A stretch of 64,000 nt of DNA from CAVWSM01 sp963798505 (GCA_963798505.1 CAWCTX010000009.1:462739-526738); one strand, 5' to 3'. Shown: positions 44,032 through 52,280, counted from the first letter of the stretch. The notes: generated by a model not told the origin, from the letters alone. A program made the numbers and translations.

Positions 44032-44819
44032 TGCAGCGTCTCAGTCGTCGATGCCTGACGTACGGGCGCCGCAAGGGTGTCCGAGCGCAGGCCGAGCCGA
44101 AGCGTCTCCACCCCGAGCACCTCGGCGGGAGCGATGTTGCCGAGGCTCACCTCCAGACCGAGGGATCGCAGCAGCCAGACTTGCTGATCCTTGCGTGGTG
44201 CTTCGAAGATCACTCGTTCCACGCCGACTGCGTCGATCAACGCGGCGACCACTTCAGCGCGCACCCGCCCATCGGCCTCGTACAGTCCGACGCTCCCGGC
44301 CTCCCGCCCCTCGGCAACCACCCAGGTTGCGCCTGCGGCGAGGTCGCCCAGCGCCTCTGTGGCCCAGCGGTCGGGCGCCACAGGGGCTTGCGGGTCCTTC
44401 GAGCCGACCTCGGCGAGGACGGTGAACTGGTCGGCGGCCGCCTCGATGAGCTCGCGCTTGTTCTCGGCCGGGATGACCGCCGTGCCGTTGGAGACCTCGA
44501 CGCACGGAAAGCCGCAGTCGGCTGCCCAAGCGAGACAGTCAGCGTGACGCCCTTGCACCCAGGCCAGCTCGAGCAGCGTGCCACCGGTGCACGCGTGGAC
44601 GTCGGCATCGCGCAGCAACGCGACCTTGGCCTCGACAGCGGGATCCAGATAGGACGTCCCCCAACCGAGCTTCCAGATGTCGACGTAGGGTGCGCAGACG
44701 CCGAGCAGCGAACGGACATCGTCGAGGGGAAGCCCCTTGTCCAAGACGTGGGTCAGCCCCGCGGTCCGCGGCTTTCGGGTCCGGGCCGGAAGATCGAGGA
44801 AGTCCGCCGCCCTCGGCAC
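44028..44819 (-). CDS. comA: Phosphosulfolactate synthase (ComA/XcbB type)
   Basis: This is a 263-aa TIM-barrel enzyme that adds sulfite to phosphoenolpyruvate to give (2R)-phospho-3-sulfolactate, the first step of coenzyme M biosynthesis. The family signatures are RTRKPRTAGLTHVLDKGLPL near the N-terminus, VDIWKLGWGTSYL, TGGTLLELAWVQG, CVEVSNGTAVIPAENKRELI and VLAEVGSKDPQAPV. The start is a GTG at 44819, 58 nt from the divergent AIR-synthase-like gene. It heads the operon: unrecognised gene, lyase 2, PLP enzyme, lyase 1. Length is normal. Archaeal-type sulfolactate phosphatase and dehydrogenase genes (ComB/C) are absent, as in the bacterial route. Confidence 0.92.
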   Translation of the reverse strand: MPRAADFLDLPARTRKPRTAGLTHVLDKGLPLDDVRSLLGVCAPYVDIWKLGWGTSYLDPAVEAKVALLRDADVHACTGGTLLELAWVQGRHADCLAWAADCGFPCVEVSNGTAVIPAENKRELIEAAADQFTVLAEVGSKDPQAPVAPDRWATEALGDLAAGATWVVAEGREAGSVGLYEADGRVRAEVVAALIDAVGVERVIFEAPRKDQQVWLLRSLGLEVSLGNIAPAEVLGVETLRLGLRSDTLAAPVRQASTTETLQ

Positions 44820-44877
44820 TTTTCCGATCGTAAATGCGCGTCTATCTTGGTGCAACGGCCCGAGGCGGGAGAGCGCA

Positions 44878-45918
44878 GTGGACCCGGAGCTCGCAGCGCT
44901 GGTCAGCGTCGTTCGCTCCCACCCTGGTCTGCGCGGCAAGGCATCGATTCGGCTCGTTCGCGAAATCCTCGGGTCGACCGACTGGCTGGCGGGACCGGGC
45001 GATGATGCCGCGGTGGTGGCCGAGGTCGGCGGACGCACAATACTCGCCGGCGGGGAGGCGCTGTGGCCACCCTTCATTGAGGCCGACCCCTTCGGGGCCG
45101 GCATCGCCGCGGTGCTGGCCAACGTCAACGACCTCGCCGCGATGGGCGCTCGCCCGCGGGCGATTCTGGACACCATCGTCGCCCCTGAGCAGGTGGCGCG
45201 CGCCGTGCTCGAAGGCATTGCGCACGCGGCTCGGCTGTACGACGTCACGGTGGCGGGTGGGCATCTCACCGTGCGCGAGGGCCCGGCGGCAGTGTCCGCA
45301 TTCGGTGTCGGCGAGGCGACCGCCGTCCTGTCGGCTCGGCACGTCGAGCCCGGACTCGCGCTGCTGCTCGCCTGCTGCCTCGACGGGACGATGCGAGATG
45401 ACTTCCCGTTCTTCGCTTCCATTGACTCACGAGGCGCGCGGCTGGCCGGCGATATCCGGGTCTTCGCCGACGCGGCCGAGGCGGGCGACGTGGTGGCCGC
45501 GAAGGACGTGAGCATGGCGGGGCTCATCGGCTCGCTCGCCATGCTGCTGGAGTGGCGTCGGGCCGGCGCGGTCGTCGACCTGACCACCGTTCCACGTCCA
45601 CCCGAGGTCGATCCAGCGACGTGGCTGGTGGCGTTCCCGGCGTACGCGTTCCTGCTGTGCACACCCCCCGATCGCGTGGTGCCGACCGTCGCGCGCTTCG
45701 CCGAGCGTGGGTTGACCTGCGCGCAGATCGCCACGCTGGACGACACCGGTCTCGTGCGGATCCAGCGCGGGCCCGAGACGGCGACCGTGCTCGACCTGAC
45801 CCGGGAGCCGGTCACGGGTCTGGCGGTGCCAACGGGATCGACATCTCCTGATGAACCACCCCTACGTAGGGCGCCGGATCCCCCACCCGCTGCCAACCGA
45901 GCCGCTCGAAGAACTTGA
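44878..45918 (+). CDS. sll0787-family AIR-synthase-like protein
   Basis: This is a ~346-aa PurM-fold protein. The ATP-binding Gly/Asp-rich motif GPGDDAAVVAEVGGRTILAGGEALWP is followed by GAGIAAVLANVNDLAAMGARPRAILDT and YDVTVAGGHLTVREGPAAVSAFG. It belongs to the AIR-synthase-like proteins found in nitrilase-linked 'nitrogen starvation' clusters of cyanobacteria and mycobacteria, not to purine synthesis. The PurM fold suggests ATP-dependent activation of a carbonyl or amide. The GTG at 44878 has GGGAGAG upstream. Its annotated end overlaps the convergent acetyltransferase by ~107 nt, so an indel near 45,840 may have extended it. It is divergent from the phosphosulfolactate synthase operon. Confidence 0.85.
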   Translation: MDPELAALVSVVRSHPGLRGKASIRLVREILGSTDWLAGPGDDAAVVAEVGGRTILAGGEALWPPFIEADPFGAGIAAVLANVNDLAAMGARPRAILDTIVAPEQVARAVLEGIAHAARLYDVTVAGGHLTVREGPAAVSAFGVGEATAVLSARHVEPGLALLLACCLDGTMRDDFPFFASIDSRGARLAGDIRVFADAAEAGDVVAAKDVSMAGLIGSLAMLLEWRRAGAVVDLTTVPRPPEVDPATWLVAFPAYAFLLCTPPDRVVPTVARFAERGLTCAQIATLDDTGLVRIQRGPETATVLDLTREPVTGLAVPTGSTSPDEPPLRRAPDPPPAANRAARRT

Positions 45919-46321
45919 CGTTGCTGAGCTGGATCTGAGCCACCATCCGCTGGCCGAGACGCTCCCCTGCCGCACGCACGGCAAACCGCACCAACGGCGC
46001 GCCGAGGCCATGCCGGCGGAAGGCGGGAAGCACGGCAAGCCGGTCGCCCTTCCACAGCCCGGGCTGGCCGAGGGGATAGAGGCGTACGGCCCCGCCGGGG
46101 ACGCCGTCGGCGCAGCCGAGGACATGCAGCGTGGCCGGATCCGCGTCGTGCTCGTCCAGGTCGTCGCGGGTGAACAGATGCTGCTCGACCACGAATACCT
46201 CGTGTCGGATGGCGTGGTGCAGCTGACGGTCAGCCGGGTCCGTTGCGACACGGCAGGCGATGACGCCTGGCGCGTCAGCGGACGTCGACGAGCGGGAGGT
46301 CGCGGCGCTGGTCGTGGCCAA
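45812..46321 (-). CDS. MSMEG_0567/Sll0786-family N-acetyltransferase
   Basis: This is a ~169-aa GNAT protein. HAIRHEVFVVEQHLF and GAVRLYPLGQPGLWKGDRLAVLPAFRRHGLGAPLV are characteristic of the MSMEG_0567/Sll0786 group; HGLGAPLV is the acetyl-CoA loop. VAQIQLSNVKFFERLGWQRVG and the C-terminal VVHQEMSIPL complete the family pattern. Members always accompany the radical SAM and AIR-synthase-like proteins of the nitrilase-linked cluster. The natural substrate is unknown. The first ~18 residues overlap the radical SAM gene and may not be translated; the conserved part begins at IACRVATDP. Confidence 0.88.
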   Translation of the reverse strand: MATTSAATSRSSTSADAPGVIACRVATDPADRQLHHAIRHEVFVVEQHLFTRDDLDEHDADPATLHVLGCADGVPGGAVRLYPLGQPGLWKGDRLAVLPAFRRHGLGAPLVRFAVRAAGERLGQRMVAQIQLSNVKFFERLGWQRVGDPAPYVGVVHQEMSIPLAPPDP

Positions 46322-47438
46322 GGGAGCGCTCCATCGCAGTCATCGCGGAGCAGGCCTGGCATCGAGCACACCCCGCACGGACATTCCACGAACCCAGGCC
46401 ACGCTCGACGAGGTACGGCACGACACGGCGGTAGACCGACTCCATGGATTCGGGGCTCGGCGGCAACATGTCACCCATCGGCGTGCCGGGCACCGGTCGC
46501 AAGGGCACAACGAACGGGTAGACGCCGGTGTCGATCGCGCGCCGACAGCCCGCCACAGTCAGCTCGAGGTCCTCCCCCATGCCAAGGATCACGTACGTCG
46601 TCACCTGGCCACGGCCGAAGAGCTCCACGGCTCTCTCCCAAGCACGGAAGTAGCCATCGATGCCGGTACGAGCCTTGGCCGGTGCGACGCGGGCGAGCAC
46701 GTCGGGATCGAACGACTCGACGTGCATGCCCACCGAGTCGACCCCCATGTCGTGCACGGCATCAAGCACCGCGAGGTCGTCAGGCGGTTCGAACTGCACC
46801 TCCACGGGCAGCCCGCTCGCCTGCTTGATGGCCTCGGCACAGCGGGCGATGTAGAGCGCGCCCTTGTCATGGCCGTGTGTCGTCCCGGTGGTCAGCGTGG
46901 CATCGACGGCACCGTCGAGGTCGCGGGCGGCGACGGCAACCTCGGCCAGCTGCTCGGGCCGCTTCACGGGGATCGTCCGACCCGCGCCCAGCGAGAGTTC
47001 GATCCCGCAGAAGCGGCAGACGTCGTCGGTGCCCCAGTACATGCATGTCTGGATGACAGTGCTCGCCACCGAGTCGAGGTGGAGCAGGGCGATCTGCCAG
47101 TACGGGATGCCGTCCTCGGTGGTCAGGTCGTAGTAGCGCGGCCGTGTCGTCCCCCGAGCCGACGCCACCCGCTCGCCGTCACGGTAGATGCCGAACTCTT
47201 CACCCTCGGTGCGCAGCACGTATGGCGAGTGCGCTGCGTACGACGCTGCGACCGGTACGGTCACGGCGACGCCCTCGACCCAGAGCATCCCGGCATCGGC
47301 GGGCCCGGCGCCACCGCGTCGCGACTCGAGCGGCTCCTCCACGCGCAGGCCGAGACTCTGCAGGTCCGCAAGCAGCGCGGACAGCTGCGGGGTCAGCGGA
47401 GACGCGTTAACCGAGCTTGTGCCCATAGAGCGCCTCAA
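46275..47438 (-). CDS. MSMEG_0568-family radical SAM enzyme
   Basis: This is a 387-aa (or 383-aa from the ATG at 47426) radical SAM enzyme. The cluster motif is unusual: C132-x8-C141-x2-C144 (TCMYWGTDDVCRFCGIE) in place of CxxxCxxC, as in the MSMEG_0568 family. LTTGTTHGHDKGALYIARCAE and VGMHVESFDPDVLAR are barrel strands. A C-terminal AGCARCQACSAM offers three further cysteines for an auxiliary cluster. The reaction is unknown; in the nitrilase-linked cluster it is thought to serve cyanide or nitrile assimilation. The start overlaps the amidohydrolase stop by ~30 nt. Confidence 0.9.
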   Translation of the reverse strand: MRRSMGTSSVNASPLTPQLSALLADLQSLGLRVEEPLESRRGGAGPADAGMLWVEGVAVTVPVAASYAAHSPYVLRTEGEEFGIYRDGERVASARGTTRPRYYDLTTEDGIPYWQIALLHLDSVASTVIQTCMYWGTDDVCRFCGIELSLGAGRTIPVKRPEQLAEVAVAARDLDGAVDATLTTGTTHGHDKGALYIARCAEAIKQASGLPVEVQFEPPDDLAVLDAVHDMGVDSVGMHVESFDPDVLARVAPAKARTGIDGYFRAWERAVELFGRGQVTTYVILGMGEDLELTVAGCRRAIDTGVYPFVVPLRPVPGTPMGDMLPPSPESMESVYRRVVPYLVERGLGSWNVRAGCARCQACSAMTAMERSLGHDQRRDLPLVDVR

Positions 47439-48270
47439 AGTTGGCGTGGAACACGCGGTCCTTGAGCTCCTCGCTGACCGGGGCGCCCTCGATCTTGTAG
47501 TACTCCCCCCAGAAGTCGCTCCACGGCTCGTCGGACGCGAACAAGACCCGGTCTGCGCCGACGCCGCGGCGCTCGATCTCGGTGAGGAGCCAGCGCGGCC
47601 CGAACCCCACAGTCCATGTTGTGTCGGCGTAGACGCGGTAACCCTGCTCGACCCAGTCGAGGAACCTCGGCACCAGCTTGATGTGACCGCTCACGCCGCC
47701 GCCGAAGTGGACGAGGTAGATCTTGACGCGCTTGCCATAGCGCTCGATGAGCGGCACGAAGTTGTTGAGGTCTGACGCGCCGCCCGGGCTGGTGTGGAAG
47801 TGGAAGACGAGATCGTGCGACTCGGCGGCCGCGAAGCACGCCTCCGCAACCTCGGAGGTGGCGTCGTCCCACGAGCCCGGGTCGGGGTTGCCGCCGAGCA
47901 GGAAAGTCGTCTTCAGTGCGACGATGCCCTGCTCCCCGGCGTGCTTGAGTGCATCGAGCGTCAGCTCCCGATTCTGGGGAAGGAACGACACCCACAGCGC
48001 CCCGGCGAGACGGTCACTCGCGGTCACCGAGTCCAGCACCAGCCGGTTGAGCTCGAACGGCTGGCTCTGCACGGGGATGCCGTAGTTGGGGATCACCAGC
48101 CCGCGCTCCACACCAAGCCCGTCAAGGTGGCGAACGAAGTCGTCCGTCGACGCGAAGTCGTAGACCGTCGGCTTCACCGGCTCCGCGAGGTCGTAGAACT
48201 TCCATGCCTGCAGCTCGCCGATGTGGCTGTGGCCGTCAATGACCTGCCGCGGAACCCGATCCGTGGGCAT
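47407..48270 (-). CDS. Amidohydrolase_2-family metal-dependent hydrolase
   Basis: This is a 287-aa TIM-barrel hydrolase from the ATG at 48270 (MPTDRVPRQVIDGHSHIGE). Metal ligands: H-x-H in DGHSHIG, His in LVFHFHTSPGG, His in YLVHFGGGVSG and Asp in LFASDEPWSDF, as in amidohydrolase_2/decarboxylase enzymes. Standard nitrilase-linked clusters contain a Cys-type nitrilase here; this metal enzyme may replace it or act on an amide or lactone of the pathway (inference). It is upstream of, and overlapping, the radical SAM gene. A CTTTCGGGAACGGA element lies 17 nt upstream of the start. Confidence 0.88.
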   Translation of the reverse strand: MPTDRVPRQVIDGHSHIGELQAWKFYDLAEPVKPTVYDFASTDDFVRHLDGLGVERGLVIPNYGIPVQSQPFELNRLVLDSVTASDRLAGALWVSFLPQNRELTLDALKHAGEQGIVALKTTFLLGGNPDPGSWDDATSEVAEACFAAAESHDLVFHFHTSPGGASDLNNFVPLIERYGKRVKIYLVHFGGGVSGHIKLVPRFLDWVEQGYRVYADTTWTVGFGPRWLLTEIERRGVGADRVLFASDEPWSDFWGEYYKIEGAPVSEELKDRVFHANFEALYGHKLG

Positions 48271-48286
48271 GCTCCCACCCCAGACA

Positions 48287-48320
48287 CTTTCGGGAACGGA
48301 TCTACACCATAGTGAAAGTG
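48287..48320. promoter_or_regulatory. Candidate XRE operator upstream of amidohydrolase
   Basis: CTTTCGGGAACGGA (48287-48300) matches CTATCGGTAACGGA at 49007-49020 at 12 of 14 positions. It is also the left part of CACTTTC-N22-GAAAGTG (48285-48320). Both lie between the 211-aa unknown gene and the amidohydrolase gene on the same strand, where an internal promoter is plausible. Confidence 0.45.
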
Positions 48321-48340
48321 GCACCCACCATCAGGCGGTG

Positions 48341-48976
48341 TCAAGAGCGCTGGTCGCGAATGGCCCGTTCCCACTCGTCGCGGGTCGCGTAGGTAATCGA
48401 GTCGGTGCTAGCTGCAGCGTCTGGCACCCAGTCGCCGGTCACCGGGTCGAGCTGCACCATCTCGACGGCGTACAGCGGCCCGCCTGTCGTGGGATCGATG
48501 GTGACGGACGCGTGCAACCCGAGCCCATCGGCTACCCGCATCTCCAGCCGACGGTAGGGCGAGAGGGGAGCCAGCTCCGGTCGTCCCGTCTCGTACAGCA
48601 CAACCCAGGTGTCCCCGGCTGCTCGGGCGGCCACGATGCGCTGCTTAGCCTGCTCCCGCTGGGCTGCGGCGCGCAGGTCACGATGCCTGATGTTGAACGC
48701 CGCTCCCGCGACGAGCCCCAGATCGAGCCCTTCGGTCACGACGCTGCTGTCACGCACGACATCCGCTACAAGCTGGGCGGAGTGAGCGTACGCAGTGGCA
48801 AGTGCCTCAGGTGTCTCGTACTCGTGGAGGCGATCGACGACAGCCCGTACGAGGGTGAGCGCGGAGGCGTAGGCGTCGGGTCGGACCAAGACCACTGGAT
48901 AGAGCTTCTCTTCCGCCGCCTGCCAACGACGGGCGAGCTCGTCCAGCTCCACCGGCTCTGGCCCGCCACTCGCCAC
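48341..48976 (-). CDS. Unrecognised 211-aa soluble protein of the locus
   Basis: The GTG start at 48976 gives 211 aa. The N-terminal half is helical (LDELARRWQAAEEKLYPVVLVRPDAYASALTLVRAVVDRL, then ATAYAHSAQLVADVVRDS). The C-terminal half is beta-rich (GDTWVVLYETGRPELAPLSPYRRLEMRVADGLGLHASVTIDP and YAVEMVQLDPVTGDW). No membrane helix or signal peptide, no cysteine and no known motif are seen. It is the first gene of the leftward set (unknown - amidohydrolase - radical SAM - acetyltransferase) and is divergent from the FdrA gene. Coding character is good throughout. Confidence 0.75.
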   Translation of the reverse strand: MASGGPEPVELDELARRWQAAEEKLYPVVLVRPDAYASALTLVRAVVDRLHEYETPEALATAYAHSAQLVADVVRDSSVVTEGLDLGLVAGAAFNIRHRDLRAAAQREQAKQRIVAARAAGDTWVVLYETGRPELAPLSPYRRLEMRVADGLGLHASVTIDPTTGGPLYAVEMVQLDPVTGDWVPDAAASTDSITYATRDEWERAIRDQRS

Positions 48977-49006
48977 GCTCGTACACTATCCTGCGCAAGC
49001 CGTTTG

Positions 49007-49020
49007 CTATCGGTAACGGA
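49007..49020. promoter_or_regulatory. Candidate XRE operator upstream of leader ORF and fdrA
   Basis: CTATCGGTAACGGA overlaps the GGAGG ribosome site of the small upstream reading frame at 49027. The same motif appears near the XRE regulator gene (53963-53979, reverse strand) and upstream of the amidohydrolase. A repressor bound here would block transcription into fdrA. Confidence 0.55.
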
Positions 49021-49026
49021 GGCGGC

Positions 49027-49074
49027 ATGACCATCGTCATGGCCGGCGCACCGACAACCGCAGGCGAGCGATGA
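49027..49074 (+). CDS. 15-residue leader reading frame coupled to fdrA
   Basis: ATG at 49027 has GGAGG four nt upstream and encodes MTIVMAGAPTTAGER, ending in a TGA that overlaps the fdrA ATG (ATGA). The fdrA gene has no good ribosome site of its own, so its translation may depend on reading this frame. It could be a leader peptide, or just the remnant of an alternative start. Confidence 0.4.
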   Translation: MTIVMAGAPTTAGER

Positions 49075-50583
49075 TCACGACGGTCCGCTCGCGCGCCGAT
49101 GCGTATCACGACTCGATGCTCCTGCTCGCCGCGTCCCGAGCGCTTGAGGAGAGCCCCGGCGTGAGCTGGGCCGCCGCACTGATGGGCACGTCGGCCAACG
49201 TCGAGGCGTTGGCGAAACAGGGTGTCCAGGTTTCTGATGTTCGGGCAAACGACCTTGTCCTCGCCGTCCGCGCCGACTCCGCTGCCCTGGCTGACCAGGC
49301 ACTTGACGCTGCCGAGGCAACGCTCGCCGGCACCATCGCGGTCTCGTCGGACGCCGAACCGACGAGGATGCGCACCATCGCGGAGGCCGCCACGAGCCTC
49401 CCCGGGGCCAATATCGCGGTGGTGTCTGTCCCGGGGCCGTTTGCTGCGCTCGCCGCGCATCACGCGCTGTCGGCCGGGTTGCATGTTCTGCTGTTCAGCG
49501 ACGGAGTGTCGGAAGACGACGAGGTGGCGCTGAAGGCCCGCGCGGAGCACGAGGGACTGCTGGTCATGGGTCCAGGCGCGGGCACCGCGATGTTCAGCGG
49601 CGTCGGGCTCGGCTTTGCCAACGTCGTGCCACGCGGTCCGGTCGGTGTCGTGGCGGCAGCCGGCACGGGTGCCCAGGAGGTGCTGGCCCTCCTCGCCGCG
49701 GCGGGCACCGGAGCGGCTGCGGTGATCGGCGTCGGTGGCCGTGACCTGTCGCGCGCAGTCGGCGGGCGGATGACGCGGGCGGCTCTCCGGCTGCTGGCCG
49801 CCGATCCCGGCATCGAGGTGCTGCTTCTGGTGTCCAAGCCGCCCGACCCGCAGGTCCTCGCCGATGTGCTCCCCGCCGCGGGCGGCAAGCCCCTCGTGGT
49901 GGCGGCGATCGGAGTGGAGACAGCAGCTGGTCACGGCGTGGCGATGGCGCGGACGATCGACGGGGCGGTGAATCTGGCGCTTGCGCACCTCGGGCTGCCG
50001 GCCCCACTGATGAGCAGCACAACGGTCGCGCTGGCTGCGCGGGCGATCGACGCACTCGAGCCTGAACGCACGACCGTGCGCGGGGTCTTCTCCGGAGGCA
50101 CGCTCTGCTATCAGGCGATGCTCGTGCTCTCCCGGCGCCTCGGGCCGGTGCACTCCAACGCACCGTTGCGGCCGGGTTGGGACCTTCCGGCGCCGGACGG
50201 CGCTCATGTGTGCATCGACGCCGGCGAGGAGGAGTACACCGTGTCGCGGCCCCACCCGATGATCGACGCCGCGGCGCGCATCGGGCTCTTGCAAGAAGCG
50301 GGACGGGATCCGGCCACGGCAGTGCTGCTGTTCGACGTGGTGCTCGGCTATGGCGCCCACCCGGATCCGGCCGGAGTGTTGGCGCCTGTCGTCGCGGACC
50401 TGAACGGGCCCGTGGTCGTCGTGCATGTCCTCGGCACGGACGCCGATCCGCAGAGCCTGCGAGACACAGCGCCGCGCGTTCGCCGACGCCGGCTGCATCG
50501 TTGCGTCGAGCGGCGCTCAGGCCGCCCTGCTGGCTGCGGCGATCGCGAGTCGCAGCCCGACAGTCGTCGAGGAAGAGCCATGA
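49071..50583 (+). pseudogene. fdrA: FdrA-family protein with one frameshift near the 3' end
   Basis: This is a ~504-aa protein of the succinyl-CoA-synthetase-like FdrA (AllF) family. VSWAAALMGTSANVEALAKQGV begins the characteristic FdrA domain; SVPGPFAALAAHHALSAGLHVLLFSDGVS and GVVAAAGTGAQEVLALLAAAG are CoA-ligase-fold elements; GAGTAMFSGVGLGFANVV is also typical. The end is displaced by an indel at about 50,475; the correct tail (AFADAGCIVASSGAQAALLA) runs to a TGA at 50581 that overlaps the glycosyltransferase ATG. FdrA works with DUF1116 in carbamoyl transfer in enteric bacteria; the DUF1116 gene is at 37.5-39 kb here. Confidence 0.85.
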
Positions 50584-51752
50584 CGAGGCGGGTGGCGCTG
50601 CTCACCTACTCGACGCGGCCGCGTGGCGGGGTCGTGCACTCGCTGTGCCTCGCGGAGGCGCTGCACGGGCTCGGGGTCCCCGTACACGTCATTGCGCTCG
50701 GCGACCCCGCCGTCGGCTGGTTCACGGACGTCACGGTTCCCTCAACGATCGTCCCGGCGCCACCGTGGCGCCAAACACTCGAGGAGCGCGTGTTTGCCGC
50801 AGTCGACGCGCTGGCCGATGCGCTCCGTGAGGTGGCGAGCGAGTACGACATCCTGCACGCGCAGGACTGCATCTCGGCCCGGTCGGCGGCCCGCGTCCGA
50901 GACGCCGGAGCGCCCGTCGTCGTCGTGCGGACAGTCCACCACATCGACGACTTCACCACGCCTGCGCTGGTCGACTGCCAAGCCAAGGCAGTGCTCGAGC
51001 CGGACCGTGTGCTCGTCGTGAGCCGCTTCTGGCAGCAGGTGCTCGCGCGCGACCATGGCGTGGCGGCGACCGTGGTGCACAACGGCGTCGACGTCGGCCA
51101 GGTTCGCTCGGCGACCGTCGACATCCACGCTGGCGGACATCAGGGCGCGCGTTGGTGCCATCGACCGGCCGCTGCTTCTGGCCGTCGGTGGGGTGGAGCC
51201 GCGCAAGGGCAGCAGCGAGCTCTTCGACGCGTTGGCCCGCCTGCGCGAGACGCTCGAGCCCAGCCCTGTGCTCGCCGTGGTCGGAGGGCAGTCGTTCCAG
51301 GATCACCAGGCCTACCGGGACCGGGCGCTCGCCCGCGCTCGGCAGCACGGGCTGGTGCTGGGCGACGACATCGTCCTCGTCGGCACGGTCGACGACGCGG
51401 AGCTTCCGGCGTGGTACCACGCCGCGGACCTGCTGGCGTTCCCGTCGGTCAGCGAGGGCTGGGGTCTCGCTGTGCTCGAGGCGCTGGCCGCCGGGCTCCC
51501 GGCCGTGGTGAGCGACATCCCGGTGTTCCAGGAATACCTCACCGCCGGTGTAGGCGTGCTATGGTCCCGGCACTCGACGCCGACGCGCTAGCTGCGGCGA
51601 TCCGGGCCATTCTCGTCGATCGCAACCTTGCTGCGCGGCTGTCGGCATCCGGCGTCGCGGTGGCCCGGCGCTACCCATGGTCGGCCAGCGCCGAGCAGCA
51701 CCGCGCGCTCTACCGAAGCCTGACGCTGCCGCGGCGACCGGCTCCGGCCTGA
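50580..51752 (+). pseudogene. MSMEG_0565-family glycosyltransferase with two frameshifts
   Basis: This is a ~390-aa GT4-type glycosyltransferase. The N-terminal domain VALLTYSTRPRGGVVHSLCLAEAL and the conserved YDILHAQDCISARSAARV and VRTVHHIDDFTTPALVDCQ mark the MSMEG_0565 family of the nitrilase-linked cluster. After a frameshift near 51,130 the C-terminal domain reads LLLAVGGVEPRKGSSELFDAL and FPSVSEGWGLAVLEALAAGLP (E-x7-E nucleotide-sugar motif). The frame returns near 51,570 to end at 51752. It would transfer a sugar from an NDP donor to an unknown small-molecule acceptor in the cytoplasm. The ATG overlaps the fdrA stop by ATGA. Confidence 0.87.
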
Positions 51753-51766
51753 CGGCTACGGCCCGG

Positions 51767-52258
51767 TCACACGGTCCACGTGTTGATCTGGAATGCGCCC
51801 GCCCGCCACGCGGTGAGGGCCGCATCGAGCACGTCCAGTGGGTTGAACGCCTTCACGCCCTCGATCAGGTCACCCTCGCGGAACCCGTAGAGCGCACCCA
51901 TCGCGAACCGGCAGGCGTAGACGTGGGCGCCCTCCTTCAGCAGCGTCTTGATCTGGTTGTTGATCGCGAGGTGGCCGGGGAACGCCTCCTGACCCACAGC
52001 GGGGTAGCCGCGAGTCCCCGAGGCGAGCAGCACGCCAGGGCCGTACAGCACGATGTGTACGTCGAAGCCCTTGCGACCGAGTCGCGTGGCGGTGAGCAGA
52101 TTGACGAGGGCGACCGAGCCTTCGTACGGCACGGTGTGGATGAAGACGTAGGCCTGCTCACCCGGGTTGGCCTGGAGGTCCTCGAAGACCTTCTCCTCGG
52201 TGTTGAAGAGGTACGCACCCTCCTCGGGGCGGGTCGTGTCGACCGTCGGCAGTGGCAT
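51767..52258 (-). CDS. MSMEG_0572/Sll0783-family nitrogen-starvation response protein
   Basis: This is a 163-aa DsrE-like-fold protein. EKVFEDLQANPGEQAYVFIHTVPYEGSVALVNLLTATRL and VHIVLYGPGVLLASGTRGYPAVGQEAFPGH match the MSMEG_0572/Sll0783 family, as do VYACRFAMGALYGFREGDLIEGVKAFNPLDVLD and the ending FQINTWTV. Sll0783 of Synechocystis is strongly induced by nitrogen starvation, and its mutant is affected in polymer accumulation; biochemical function is unknown. A conserved Cys (YACRFA) sits where DsrE/TusD proteins carry sulfur. It is the last gene of the leftward operon starting with the CoA-disulfide-reductase-like gene. Confidence 0.9.
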   Translation of the reverse strand: MPLPTVDTTRPEEGAYLFNTEEKVFEDLQANPGEQAYVFIHTVPYEGSVALVNLLTATRLGRKGFDVHIVLYGPGVLLASGTRGYPAVGQEAFPGHLAINNQIKTLLKEGAHVYACRFAMGALYGFREGDLIEGVKAFNPLDVLDAALTAWRAGAFQINTWTV

Positions 52259-52280
52259 GGTCACTCCTGTCTGACCTGGC

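Noticed and set aside
44028..46055. A 675-residue minus-strand frame reading through the AIR-synthase-like gene
   Set aside because: Only the last ~263 codons encode phosphosulfolactate synthase. The rest is the antisense of a well-recognised plus-strand gene and is low-complexity Ser/Arg/Ala.
49071..51752. A single 893-residue open frame that looks like an FdrA-glycosyltransferase fusion
   Set aside because: The fdrA tail is in another frame with a stop at 50581 that overlaps an ATG for the glycosyltransferase. The long frame is made by indels, and its middle part (51.13-51.57 kb) is a nonsense Arg/Gly-rich translation.
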